IMG/VR virus record: IMGVR_UViG_3300030060_006037
Span: 1-48,382 of that record
Source of the DNA: a virus
Length of the DNA stretch: 48,382 bases
Direction: 5' to 3' (one strand)
In this document: piece by piece, positions 18,752 through 26,761 of the stretch
How positions within the stretch are numbered: the stretch's first letter is position 1
Layout of the letters: each line of letters starts with the position of its first letter
Position numbers and translations under genes: made by a program
Notes under the pieces: generated by a model
The model's database searches: none
What the model saw: only the letters and a program-made list of their open reading frames with translations
Told to the model about the DNA's origin: nothing

Positions 18752-19438
18752 ATGGCTTTACAATACAATCCAAAAATAGTAACAAAAGGTTTGGTTATGA
18801 ACTTAGATACTGCCGATAAAAACAGTTATCCTGGTTCGGGTACGACTTGGACAGATTTATGTGGTAATGGTTTTAATGCAACATTAGGTAGTAGTGTAAG
18901 TTTTCAGACAGTTCATGGTGGAGTTCTTAGAACGTTAAATTCAGAAACTAATACTAATCAAAAAATAGAATCTGTTAGTTCTATAAATATTGCAGCATGG
19001 AATAAATTTACTTACGAAATATGGTTTAAAAATAATGGTTCACAAGGAGGTGATTGTAGTGCGTTTGGTTTTGACAATGGAAGTATTACCGGTTACGGTG
19101 CTCGATATCAAGGTTCAAGTGTACAAACTTGGATAAATGGAACTTTAGATTTTGGATTGAGTTTTACTGCAAGCACAGAAATTCAACAAATAGTAATAAC
19201 CGGAGATGGACAAACATTTAAGTTGTATAAAAATTCTCTTTTAGCAACAACTCAAACTGCAGATGTAACAAATGCAGGGCCGGATATAACAAGATTCCAT
19301 ATGAATTCAGATACAAGAACTTCTTCCAACAACGGATACAATGGTGACTATGCAATATGCAGAATGTATAATGAAGTACTAACACCAACTGAAATAAAAC
19401 AAAATTACGATGTAAATCGTCCAAGATTTGGAGATTAA
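18752..19438 (+). CDS. LamG/concanavalin A-like lectin-fold structural protein A
   Basis: 228 residues. The pattern GLVMNLDTADKNSYPGSGTT, WTDLCGNGFNATL, then FTYEIWFKNN and a C-terminal YNGDYAICRMYNEVLTPTEI is typical of LamG-type (laminin G / concanavalin A-like) jelly-roll domains, which bind glycans or act as fibre tips. It lies 9 bases after the third fibre and 2 bases before a paralogue, so it probably belongs to the adhesion unit as a receptor-binding or tip protein (inference). No clear Shine-Dalgarno sequence precedes the ATG, so translational coupling with fibre 3 is likely. No signal peptide is seen, as expected for a virion protein. The ligand cannot be predicted. Confidence 0.72.
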   Translation: MALQYNPKIVTKGLVMNLDTADKNSYPGSGTTWTDLCGNGFNATLGSSVSFQTVHGGVLRTLNSETNTNQKIESVSSINIAAWNKFTYEIWFKNNGSQGGDCSAFGFDNGSITGYGARYQGSSVQTWINGTLDFGLSFTASTEIQQIVITGDGQTFKLYKNSLLATTQTADVTNAGPDITRFHMNSDTRTSSNNGYNGDYAICRMYNEVLTPTEIKQNYDVNRPRFGD

Positions 19439-19440
19439 TT

Positions 19441-20151
19441 ATGGCAGTTTCTTCAGGTATTAAAATATCAAATAGTGGTTTAGTTTTCTTAGTAGATGCA
19501 GCCGACAAAAACAGTTATGCCGGTAGTGGAACAACTTGGACAGACTTAACTGGTAATGGGTATAACTTTACAACATCAGACTCTCCGTCTTTTACAACAG
19601 ATTCAGCTGGAAGGCCTTGTTGGGATTTTACAAGTGGTCAAGGTCACTATTTTGATAGCGTGATAAACTCACCATTTACAGGAAATTCATTTGCTATAAC
19701 TGTTCAGGCAGTTGTTAATCAAAATAGTAATGGTAATTATCTTTCTGTATTGTCACAGCATGAAAATGATACTAATGATTCTATGTGTTTTTTATCTTTG
19801 AATGGAAAGTACGGAACAGACCATTGGAATCCTGGTGGATTCAGAATGCAAGCGGCTGCTGCAAATGACGAGATACAGATAGTCACTTGGGCATTAAGTG
19901 CGTGGTCACAGCATACCAGTAATAATGAAGATATTTATTTAAACGGAACTACCCAAACAACTGAAGCATATAGTGCGGACACTGTTGGTTCTCTCGTAGC
20001 AGATGTTTTTAGAATAGGAAACTGGCAGTTAAATAGAACAGATATGGATTGGGACGGACAGATTTATTCAGTTTGTTGTTATGATAGAAAATTATCACAA
20101 AGAGAAGTAATAGACAATGCTAATTCATTTGCATCGAGATTCGCACTATAA
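19441..20151 (+). CDS. LamG/concanavalin A-like lectin-fold structural protein B (paralogue)
   Basis: 236 residues, paralogous to the gene before it: GLVFLVDAADKNSYAGSGTT, WTDLTGNGYNF at the N-terminus and MDWDGQIYSVCCYDRKLSQR at the C-terminus align with the same positions there. The same LamG-type lectin-fold reading applies. The middle, where such domains carry their variable ligand loops, has diverged strongly, so the pair may recognise different surface sugars (inference). It closes the adhesin block; after it comes an A/T-rich gap with a promoter-like element. No catalytic residues of a glycoside hydrolase were recognised. Confidence 0.72.
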   Translation: MAVSSGIKISNSGLVFLVDAADKNSYAGSGTTWTDLTGNGYNFTTSDSPSFTTDSAGRPCWDFTSGQGHYFDSVINSPFTGNSFAITVQAVVNQNSNGNYLSVLSQHENDTNDSMCFLSLNGKYGTDHWNPGGFRMQAAAANDEIQIVTWALSAWSQHTSNNEDIYLNGTTQTTEAYSADTVGSLVADVFRIGNWQLNRTDMDWDGQIYSVCCYDRKLSQREVIDNANSFASRFAL

Positions 20152-20176
20152 AAAAACATTTTTTTTTGTATTTGAG

Positions 20177-20184
20177 ATATTTAT
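20177..20184 (+). promoter_or_regulatory. Promoter-like element before the 104-residue protein (partial match)
   Basis: ATATTTAT begins 42 bases before the ATG at 20219, almost the same distance as before the sheath and tube genes. TTGTATTTGAG is also present (from 20166), but only 11 bases upstream instead of 22, so the pair is not correctly spaced here. Probable but weaker member of the promoter family described at 20561. Confidence 0.4.
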
Positions 20185-20218
20185 TTAATAGTTATTAATA
20201 ACCAAATAGGAGTTACAA

Positions 20219-20533
20219 ATGTCAGAAATTAAATTTTCAGAGGAAGAGTTAAAGTCTCTTCAGGATTTAAGTCAAAAATATCAAGCAATTCAAGCAGGAT
20301 TCGGACAAGCTAAAGTTCAGAAGATGGTTTTAGAACAACAGATGGATAATTTAGAAGAAGCAGAATCCAAGTTAGAATCTGATTGGGTTGAAAATCAAGA
20401 AACTGAAAGGTCTTTAGTTGCAGAACTTACTGAGAAGTATGGTCCTGGTACATTGAATCCTGAAACAGGAGTTTTCGTACCTACACCACAACCTGAAGCT
20501 GAAGCTCAACCAGAAGTTGTAGAAGAATCATAA
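20219..20533 (+). CDS. Small coiled-coil phage protein, probably structural
   Basis: 104 residues, acidic, with a Shine-Dalgarno AGGAG 8 bases before the ATG. Residues ~5-80 are Glu/Lys/Gln-rich heptad-like helix (EEELKSLQDLSQKYQAIQAG and onward); then comes KYGPGTLNPETGVFVPTP and a Pro/Glu-rich tail. I recall similar small proteins near tail genes of marine T4-like phages but know no tested function. Its place directly before the tail sheath, behind its own promoter-like element, suggests a virion or assembly role. No enzyme motif and no membrane segment. Confidence 0.65.
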   Translation: MSEIKFSEEELKSLQDLSQKYQAIQAGFGQAKVQKMVLEQQMDNLEEAESKLESDWVENQETERSLVAELTEKYGPGTLNPETGVFVPTPQPEAEAQPEVVEES

Positions 20534-20560
20534 GAAAAATAAAATAAATTTCTAGCGAAA

Positions 20561-20589
20561 TTGTATTTGAGAAAATTGAATTATATTTA
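20561..20589 (+). promoter_or_regulatory. Bipartite promoter before the tail sheath gene
   Basis: TTGTAT (20561-20566), 17 bases, TATTTA (20584-20589), followed by TATATAAT. The same pair with identical 17-base spacing occurs before thyX (34866) and before the SSB gene (40285; -10 half TACTTA). The ATATTTAT core starts 43 bases before the ATG at 20626. Geometry is that of a sigma70-type promoter with a phage-specific -10. Inferred from sequence only. Confidence 0.6.
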
Positions 20590-20625
20590 TATATAATCTA
20601 ATTTCTAAATTTAAGGAGAAAACAC

Positions 20626-23112
20626 ATGGCAGAGAGAATAGTCAGCCCAGGTGTATTTACTCGTGAAAGGGATTTATCTTTCTTACCAACTGGTGTAGCT
20701 AATATTGATGCTGCAATTGTAGGGCCAACCTTAAAAGGGCCTTCCTTTGTACCAACACAAATTACATCTATGACAGAGTTTGAAAATATATTCGGAGGCT
20801 TTTCGAGTGATATCTACACACCATATACCGTCAATGAATACCTACGTTCAGCCGGTTCAGTTAAAGTAGTAAAAGTAGGATATTTAGGTGGTTACAAAGT
20901 TGCAGGTTTTAATTTAGTTGTATCAGGTACGCTCGGTAATAAATTTACTGTTGCTACATTTTTACCAGCTATTAATAACGTTGAAGGTTCAATAAGTGGT
21001 TCGATAACAAACACCGGAAATGGAGAAGGTCCTGCTTCTGCAAGTGCATTCAATCTAACTATTAATGGTGCAAATGCTACTGCAAGTCTTACCGATTTAA
21101 CAATTTTAGAATCAGGTACTGGTGAGTCTGGTAACTTCTTTGCGTCTAAAATACCAGTTATAGCAACCGGTAAAAAAATAGGTACAACCGATGCACCAGC
21201 TTACATTTACAAACATTTTAGAAGTTCAGTTAGTGAATCTCGTGCAGGAAATTTAATTGGAAATCAAGCATCAATGAGTATAGAAAATTTTGTTGTTGCA
21301 AGTGGATATGATTTTCAATCCGGTACAGAAACAATTACTGAAAATAACAACAGTATTGATATTGCTATATCTGGTAATAGTGATGCATCTTCTGCAAGAA
21401 CACCCTATATTCAAGATCAAAACGGTACTAATCTATTCAAAATTTATATGAGAGCCGATGGTACACATACAAATGAATATTTTGCAGTAATTAGAGATGT
21501 TAAAAAACCAACTAACTCTAATTCAAGTCCAGAATTCGCTCAGTTTGGATTAGCCCTTTACGATTTAAAATCAAATCTAATGGAAAGCTTTTCAAACCTA
21601 AATTTAGATCCTGAATCTGCAAACTTTATTGCTAAAGTCATTGGTGACCAGTTTCAAAGAGTAGACAATGAGGGTAATATCACTATGTATGGTAACTATC
21701 CTAATCTTGCAAGACACATCAGAATTGGTGATTATGATGAAGAGGCGTTCAAATCTAGCAAAACATCTCAACCTATGGGATTTGCAGCTATTCTTGATCC
21801 AGTAAAGTCAACTGCGGCAGTTCCTTCCGCTTCCTTTTCATTAAAACAGGTAGATTTCAAACAGGATGTGAATCAGTATATAGAAGAAGCTCCTTATGGG
21901 TATAGGATAGATGAAAGATTTCATTTAGAGTCTTCACTTGATACTAATAAAGCATTTCTTGCACCGATTCCTAAATCAGAAACAAATGGAAACAATATTG
22001 CTTTTAGTCTATTGAATATGAAGGGATTTGGAAGTGTTACTACATCTCCATCTCTCGCAACATTACAATCTGAGAACTCTAATTTTGCTGGTGCAACCGT
22101 AAATCTTAGTATATCATCATCTGTCAAACAGATGAAGTTTGCAGTTCCATTTCAACATGGGTTCGATGGTATAGATCCTGCAAGACCTCTAAATAGTGGT
22201 AATGCAATAACGTCTACAAATTCGATGGGATTCGATTGTTCAACTACCACTGCTAGTGGTTCGGTTGCCTACAAAAGAGCACTAAATGCTGTTGGTAACC
22301 CAGATGAGATAGATATCAATATGTTGGTTACACCTGGTATGATACATAGTTTACACTCACCAGTAACTAATCATGCTATCAATAAAGTTGAATCTAGAGC
22401 TGATGCTTTCTATGTGATGGATGGTTCAGGATATAGTGCGAATGTAAATGCCGCAGTAAATGATGTGGCAACATTGGATACCAATTATGTCGCTAGTTAC
22501 TATCCTTGGGTTAAGATAGATGATCCAGGTAGGGCTGGTAATATGGTTTGGGTTCCGCCTTCAGTTGTGATTCCTGGTGTGATAGCATTTACTGATAGAG
22601 TAGCACACGAATGGTTCGCACCTGCTGGTTTAAATAGAGGTGGATTGTCTAGTGTAAGAATGGCTAAGAAGAAGTTAACTCATACTGATAGAGATACTCT
22701 TTATGATGGTAGAGTTAATCCAATCGCAACATTTCCAGGACAGGGTGTTGTGGTATTTGGTCAGAAAACACTACAGGCTAAACCATCTGCTTTAGATAGA
22801 ATCAATGTAAGAAGATTGTTAATCAGATTGAAGAAGTTCATCGCCTCATCAAGTAGATTCTTAGTATTCGAACAGAATGATTCATCTACAAGATCCAGAT
22901 TCTTAAATATTGTAAATCCATTTTTGGAATCAGTACAAGCAAATAGTGGTTTGAGTGCATTCAAAGTTGTTATGGATGATTCGAATAATACTCCAGACGT
23001 AATTGATAGAAATCAATTAGTAGGACAAATATTCATTCAGCCGACGAGAACTGCAGAGTTTATTGTACTTGACTTTACAGTATTACCTACTGGTGCAGCA
23101 TTTCCTGAATAA
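20626..23112 (+). CDS. Contractile tail sheath protein (gp18-like)
   Basis: 828 residues. The N-terminus MAERIVSPGVFTRERDLSF with AAIVGPTLKGPSFVPTQI is the hallmark start of T4-type sheath proteins. The conserved C-terminal half includes DGRVNPIATFPGQGVVVFGQ and RINVRRLLIRLKKFIASSSR, and ends with the strand IFIQPTRTAEFIVLDFTVLP. It polymerises around the tail tube and contracts to drive it through the host envelope. It is longer than T4 gp18 (659 residues); the extra length fits variable outer domains in residues ~80-330 (inference). AAGGAGA lies 7 bases before the ATG. It has its own promoter-like element and is followed by a strong terminator, consistent with high, separate expression of a major structural protein. 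Confidence 0.95.
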   Translation: MAERIVSPGVFTRERDLSFLPTGVANIDAAIVGPTLKGPSFVPTQITSMTEFENIFGGFSSDIYTPYTVNEYLRSAGSVKVVKVGYLGGYKVAGFNLVVSGTLGNKFTVATFLPAINNVEGSISGSITNTGNGEGPASASAFNLTINGANATASLTDLTILESGTGESGNFFASKIPVIATGKKIGTTDAPAYIYKHFRSSVSESRAGNLIGNQASMSIENFVVASGYDFQSGTETITENNNSIDIAISGNSDASSARTPYIQDQNGTNLFKIYMRADGTHTNEYFAVIRDVKKPTNSNSSPEFAQFGLALYDLKSNLMESFSNLNLDPESANFIAKVIGDQFQRVDNEGNITMYGNYPNLARHIRIGDYDEEAFKSSKTSQPMGFAAILDPVKSTAAVPSASFSLKQVDFKQDVNQYIEEAPYGYRIDERFHLESSLDTNKAFLAPIPKSETNGNNIAFSLLNMKGFGSVTTSPSLATLQSENSNFAGATVNLSISSSVKQMKFAVPFQHGFDGIDPARPLNSGNAITSTNSMGFDCSTTTASGSVAYKRALNAVGNPDEIDINMLVTPGMIHSLHSPVTNHAINKVESRADAFYVMDGSGYSANVNAAVNDVATLDTNYVASYYPWVKIDDPGRAGNMVWVPPSVVIPGVIAFTDRVAHEWFAPAGLNRGGLSSVRMAKKKLTHTDRDTLYDGRVNPIATFPGQGVVVFGQKTLQAKPSALDRINVRRLLIRLKKFIASSSRFLVFEQNDSSTRSRFLNIVNPFLESVQANSGLSAFKVVMDDSNNTPDVIDRNQLVGQIFIQPTRTAEFIVLDFTVLPTGAAFPE

Positions 23113-23130
23113 TAGGGAGTACTAAAAAAT

Positions 23131-23158
23131 AAAGGGGAGTTTTACTCCCCTTTTTTTT
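23131..23158 (+). terminator. Rho-independent terminator after the tail sheath gene
   Basis: A perfect 9-bp stem AAAGGGGAG / CTCCCCTTT (23131-23139 and 23145-23153) with loop TTTTA, running straight into eight T residues (23151-23158). It is the clearest terminator in the window and separates sheath from tube, which then has its own promoter-like element. The rest of the 23113-23268 gap holds only that element. Confidence 0.9.
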
Positions 23159-23203
23159 ATTCTAAAAAACTATGAAAAAACTAAGAATGAAAATAACATT
23201 CAT

Positions 23204-23233
23204 TTGAATGATTTTTCAATTTCCTTATATTTA
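23204..23233 (+). promoter_or_regulatory. Promoter-like element before the tail tube gene
   Basis: TTGAAT (23204-23209), 18 bases, TATTTA (23228-23233), followed by TATATG. The ATATTTAT core starts 42 bases before the ATG at 23269. It lies just after the terminator, so transcription would be restarted here. Same family as the element at 20561, with one extra spacer base and a -35 variant. Confidence 0.5.
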
Positions 23234-23268
23234 TATATGAGAAATAAATTATTAATAGGAGAACTGAA

Positions 23269-23757
23269 ATGCCAGACTTAATAGATCCTTCAGAAATTAT
23301 GTTCACTCCTTTTGAACCTAAACTAAAAAATAGGTTCATTATGTACATAGAAGGGATTCCTGCATATATAATTAAAAGTGGAAACAGACCACAAATTCAA
23401 TTTGAAGAAATAGTTTTAGATCATATCAATGTACAAAGATATGTTAAAGGAAAGGGTGTCTGGCAACCATTAGATATAATGTTATACGACCCAATTGTTC
23501 CAAGTGGTGCACAATCTGTTATGGAGTGGGTAAGATTGTCACATGAATCTGTTACGGGTAGAGATGGATATTCAGACTTCTATAAAAAAGATATTACTTT
23601 TAATATGTTAGGTCCTGTCGGAGATAAAGTGGAAGAGTGGACACTAAAAGGTGCTTACATTTCAGCAGCTAATTTTGGTACTATTGATTGGTCAGTTAAC
23701 GAATCAGCAGATATCACTTTAACACTCAGATACGATTACGCAATCCTACAATTCTAA
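23269..23757 (+). CDS. Tail tube protein (gp19-like)
   Basis: 162 residues, matching the size of T4 gp19 (163). Features of the gp19-type fold: KNRFIMYIEGIPAYIIKSGN, then EEIVLDHINVQRYVKGKGVW, LYDPIVPSGAQSVMEWVRL and the closing strands WSVNESADITLTLRYDYAIL. It stacks as hexameric rings to form the inner tube through which DNA passes. It follows the sheath as in T4 (18-19 order). AGGAGA lies 7 bases before the ATG. There is little doubt about the assignment. Confidence 0.94.
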   Translation: MPDLIDPSEIMFTPFEPKLKNRFIMYIEGIPAYIIKSGNRPQIQFEEIVLDHINVQRYVKGKGVWQPLDIMLYDPIVPSGAQSVMEWVRLSHESVTGRDGYSDFYKKDITFNMLGPVGDKVEEWTLKGAYISAANFGTIDWSVNESADITLTLRYDYAILQF

Positions 23758-23766
23758 GGAGTTTAT

Positions 23767-23976
23767 ATGAGTTTTTTAAGGGAAATGCTTAGCAGTGATG
23801 CAAAGATTTCAAGTAAAAGATTTGTCGGTTTTATGGCATTCTTTATGTTAATATGTAGTTGGGGTGCTGATACCTTTTCTGCATTTGAGGTAAAAGATAA
23901 GATATTAGAATGTTTTATGTACATTTCAGTCGTTGGATTGGGTGTTACAGCTGCCGAAAAATTTGGTAAAAAATAG
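23767..23976 (+). CDS. Small two-helix membrane protein, possible holin
   Basis: 69 residues with AAGGAG shortly before the ATG. After a polar N-terminus (LSSDAKISSKRF) come two hydrophobic stretches, ~residues 20-35 (VGFMAFFMLICSWGAD) and ~48-62 (ECFMYISVVGLGVTAA), and a basic end (EKFGKK). Size, two predicted transmembrane helices and the ISSKRF lead-in resemble small phage holin-like proteins, but no endolysin gene lies next to it in this window. It sits between tube and tail chaperone genes, so a tail or membrane role unrelated to lysis is also possible. Membrane location is well supported; holin function is a guess. Confidence 0.5.
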   Translation: MSFLREMLSSDAKISSKRFVGFMAFFMLICSWGADTFSAFEVKDKILECFMYISVVGLGVTAAEKFGKK

Positions 23977-24008
23977 TTATAGTTTTTAATTCAATATAGG
24001 AGTCAATT

Positions 24009-24752
24009 ATGGCTGAGAATAAGTTTCCCACAGAGGTGGTTAGTCTGCCTTCGAAGGGATTACTATATCCAAAGGAGAGTCCTCTTTCTAGCGGTGAGGT
24101 AGAAATAAAGTACATGACAGCAAGAGAGGAAGACATCCTTACTTCTGCAAATCTTATTAAAAAGGGTATAGTTATAGATAAACTTTTAGAATCACTTATA
24201 GTGGATAAATCAATAAAAGTAGATGATTTAATGATTGGTGATAAGAATGCAGTGCTGATTGCATCTAGAATTTTAGCTTATGGTAAAGAGTATAAAGTTC
24301 AACATTTAGGAAGAGATGTAACAGTAGATTTAACAAAATTAAAAGATAGAAAGATAGACGAGAAGTCCATCAAAGATGGTAACTTTTTCGAAATGGAGTT
24401 ACCTGCAACAAAAAGAAAAATAGGTTTCAAGTTGTTAACCGCTGGTGATGAAAAAAAGATTGACAAAGAAATTAAAGGTTTAGAAAAAATCGGTGGAGGA
24501 GTTTCTTACACATTAACAACAAGATTTAAACATCAAATAACATCCGTAGATGGAAACCCAGATCAAGCTCATATTAGAAACTTCGTAGATAATGAATTTT
24601 TATCTATGGATTCTATAGCTTTCAGAGAGTATGCAGAGAAAGTTACACCTGATGTAGATATGAGTTGGGAATATGAAAACGAAGAGGGTGTAAGGAGGAA
24701 ATTTACGGTCCCAATGACCGTTACGTTTCTTTGGCCTTCCATTAAATTATAA
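24009..24752 (+). CDS. Tail/baseplate assembly chaperone (T4 gp26-like), frame 0 product
   Basis: 247 residues. The N-terminus has VVSLPSKGLLYPKESPLSSG then GEVEIKYMTAREEDILTSAN, matching the T4_baseplate (gp26-like) family. Gp26-type proteins assist assembly of the tape measure/hub complex. The position between tail tube and tape measure is that of the G/GT chaperone pair in other contractile or long-tailed phages. The frame ends in FLWPSIKL at TAA 24750-24752, while the +1 frame continues with well-formed protein to 24945 (see next entry), suggesting that a longer frameshifted product is also made. Shine-Dalgarno AGGAG lies 7 bases before the ATG. Confidence 0.75.
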   Translation: MAENKFPTEVVSLPSKGLLYPKESPLSSGEVEIKYMTAREEDILTSANLIKKGIVIDKLLESLIVDKSIKVDDLMIGDKNAVLIASRILAYGKEYKVQHLGRDVTVDLTKLKDRKIDEKSIKDGNFFEMELPATKRKIGFKLLTAGDEKKIDKEIKGLEKIGGGVSYTLTTRFKHQITSVDGNPDQAHIRNFVDNEFLSMDSIAFREYAEKVTPDVDMSWEYENEEGVRRKFTVPMTVTFLWPSIKL

Positions 24753-24945
24753 GAAAGAACTACACGAGCAAATATTTCAGATAAGTTTTAACTCACAAGG
24801 TATGTTTTCTTTTACAGAGATGTACAGCATGCCTATATATTTACGCACATTTTATTTTCGAAGATTACAAAAACATTATAAAGAACAGGCTGATGAATTA
24901 GAGAAAGCACGAAAAGGAAGCTCTAAGCCATCGTTTAAAAAGTAA
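24718..24945 (+). CDS. +1-frame extension of the tail chaperone (probable programmed frameshift product)
   Basis: This frame opens after a stop at 24715-24717 and has no ATG, GTG or TTG until ATG 24802, which lacks a properly spaced ribosome site. Yet protein-like sequence runs from before that ATG: YKKELHEQIFQISFNSQG (from 24748), then MFSFTEMYSMPIYLRTFYF and a Lys/Glu-rich helix, stop 24943-24945. The simplest reading is that ribosomes of the upstream gene shift +1 (or -2) near ATT AAA TTA TAA (24741-24752), giving a long form of the chaperone as in G/GT systems. The exact slip site is not proven. Alternative: an independent small gene starting at 24802. Confidence 0.55.
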   Translation, partial: PLRFFGLPLNYKKELHEQIFQISFNSQGMFSFTEMYSMPIYLRTFYFRRLQKHYKEQADELEKARKGSSKPSFKK

Positions 24946-24953
24946 CTTTGTTA

Positions 24954-24961
24954 ATATTTAT
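24954..24961 (+). promoter_or_regulatory. Promoter-like element before the 65-residue protein (partial match)
   Basis: ATATTTAT starts 44 bases before the ATG at 24998, the same distance class as at 20177, 20583 and 23227, but no TTGTAT lies 17 bases upstream (the sequence there is CGTTTA). The downstream bases TATTG also occur after the SSB-gene element at 40307. A weaker member of the family. Confidence 0.35.
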
Positions 24962-24997
24962 TATTGAATCCAAATAAAAATAAACACGGAGATAAGT

Positions 24998-25195
24998 ATG
25001 AAAATATCTGATGCGGATAAAACCAGTCTTTTATTTAGATTATTTGATAAGTGGAAGAAAAAGACAACAAATAAAGTCGCAAAAAAGCTCCTAAAACAAA
25101 ATCCTCAATTAGAAAAAGATTTAAAAAAATTAGATGCTGAGTGGGGAAAGGTTCTCAAAAAACTTGACAGTCAACCCGATTTGACAAAAGACTAA
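24998..25195 (+). CDS. Small Lys-rich helical protein of the tail module, function unknown
   Basis: 65 residues, strongly basic and helical (LLFRLFDKWKKKTTNKVAKK, then LEKDLKKLDAEWGKVLKKLD), with no Cys and no membrane segment. CGGAGA precedes the ATG by 7 bases. It lies between the tail chaperone and the tape measure, 7 bases before the latter, so a role in tail assembly or tape measure binding is plausible. I do not recognise a named family. Confidence 0.6.
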   Translation: MKISDADKTSLLFRLFDKWKKKTTNKVAKKLLKQNPQLEKDLKKLDAEWGKVLKKLDSQPDLTKD

Positions 25196-25202
25196 GTAAA
25201 CT

Positions 25203-26753
25203 ATGGCAAAAACAGTAGAAGAACTGACAAGAGAAAAAGAGATTCTCGAAGAACAGGCCTCAGCACAAAGAACTATCTATGAGAATGATAATAGACGTGC
25301 AACTGCTCTCAGAGAAGCTTTAGTACTTGAAGAAAAAATTCTTAATCTTGAAGATAAGATTTACAAAAGAAGTACAGATGGTTTAGCCGATCAGATATCT
25401 TTACAAAAACAAATTGATTCACTAAATGATAATGTTTTAGGTAGCCTCAACAAACAATTAGGACTTGATACTCATATAATTGCTTTGGAGAAGTTAAAGA
25501 CTAAGGGAACAGAAGAACAGATAAAGAACGCAACCAAAATGACTGAGACCATCGAAAAAACCTTAGATGGTACTCTGGATTTAGAGGCATTAACTAGACT
25601 CTTAGGAGAAGATTTTGGTGAAATGCAGCCAACCTTACAAGAGTTAGTAGAAACAGTAAGAAAGACTCCAGACCTAGCAAAAAAAGCTGCACTTAATAAG
25701 AAAACGGTAGATACAGTAGATAAAATAACAGGTGGATTGTATGGTACAGCAAAAGCAATTTATGCCGCTACGGGACCAATGGGAATTCTTTTAGCATTAG
25801 CGACGGCGGCTGCAAATTATTTTATCGGTTTCGCAAAACAAACATTGGAAGTGAGAAGAAATTTAGGAGTATCTGTTATCGGTGCTACTCAATTATCTTT
25901 TCATATGGAAAAGTCAGCAATTCAGGCAAAGTTACTTGGTGGAGATACTGAAAAAGCAAGAACGTTAGTTAAAGAATTAGCTATGGAGTTTGGTACTGTT
26001 GGAGAAGCAACTTCACTCTCCTCAACAAACGTTGCTCAGTTAACCACACATCTTGGTATTGGTGGTTCTGAAGCTGCAAAATTACTAAAAGCATTTTCTG
26101 ATGTTTCAGGTGAAAGTCTAAATAGTTTGTCAAATCAATTAGAGTTCGAAGCATCTCTTGCAAAATCTGCTGGTATTCCTGTAGCTAAAGTGATGAGTGA
26201 TGTTGCATCAAGCAGTGCATTGTTCGCACGATACGGTGCTGATGGTGCTAGTCAATTGTTTAGAGCTGCAAGAGCTGCTGCTGATTTGGGTACAAGTTTA
26301 TCAGTTGTTGAGGGTATAGCAGACAGCATATTAGATTTAGAAACTTCTATAGCTGCTGAACTAGAAGCAGAATTGTTAACAGGAAGAGATATTAACTTGG
26401 ATAGAGCAAGACAACTTGCACAGGCGAATGATATGGAAGGTTTAATGCAGGAAATTATAAATCAGGCAGGTGGGCCTGCAGCTTTTGCACAATTAGGTAG
26501 AATCGAACAAGGTGCATTTGCAGCTGCATTCGGAGTAAGTATTGCACAACTTACACCATTTTTAGGTGGAAATACATCATCCGCACAAACACAAGTAAAC
26601 ACACCAAAGGTAGCTCAGGACCAACTAACTGGTATAAACAATACTAATAGTATATTATCTAAAATAGAAGAAGGTAATGCAGCTAGACATGAAGAAATGA
26701 TGAATATGAATAGTGAAATGATAAGACACATAAAAAATATACCAATGGCATAG
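25203..26753 (+). CDS. Tape measure protein
   Basis: 516 residues. The first ~120 are coiled coil (LTREKEILEEQASAQRT...). Residues ~180-215 hold a Gly/Ala hydrophobic stretch (GPMGILLALATAAANYFIGF), as in tape measures that insert into the inner membrane. The rest is Ala-rich helix with GIPVAKVMSDVASSSALFAR and RIEQGAFAAAFGVSIAQLTP, motifs I associate with tape measures of marine myoviruses. It sets tail length and fills the tube lumen before DNA passage. Position after the tube and the chaperone supports this. It is somewhat shorter than T4 gp29 (590), which would predict a tail of similar or slightly shorter length (inference). Confidence 0.78.
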   Translation: MAKTVEELTREKEILEEQASAQRTIYENDNRRATALREALVLEEKILNLEDKIYKRSTDGLADQISLQKQIDSLNDNVLGSLNKQLGLDTHIIALEKLKTKGTEEQIKNATKMTETIEKTLDGTLDLEALTRLLGEDFGEMQPTLQELVETVRKTPDLAKKAALNKKTVDTVDKITGGLYGTAKAIYAATGPMGILLALATAAANYFIGFAKQTLEVRRNLGVSVIGATQLSFHMEKSAIQAKLLGGDTEKARTLVKELAMEFGTVGEATSLSSTNVAQLTTHLGIGGSEAAKLLKAFSDVSGESLNSLSNQLEFEASLAKSAGIPVAKVMSDVASSSALFARYGADGASQLFRAARAAADLGTSLSVVEGIADSILDLETSIAAELEAELLTGRDINLDRARQLAQANDMEGLMQEIINQAGGPAAFAQLGRIEQGAFAAAFGVSIAQLTPFLGGNTSSAQTQVNTPKVAQDQLTGINNTNSILSKIEEGNAARHEEMMNMNSEMIRHIKNIPMA

Positions 26754-26761
26754 GAATAATT

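Noticed and set aside
1-20151. Diversity-generating retroelement acting on fibres or lectins
   Set aside because: Fibres and lectin folds are usual targets, but no reverse transcriptase and no template/variable repeat pair with A-specific changes was seen here.
20150-20170. Terminator after the second lectin gene (A-run, CAT, T-run)
   Set aside because: An all A/T stem is too weak to call; the T-run overlaps the promoter-like element.
20160-20190. Bacteroidota-type promoter (TTTG / TAnnTTTG)
   Set aside because: TATTTG occurs but without the two intervening bases and without a matching -33 TTTG at proper distance.
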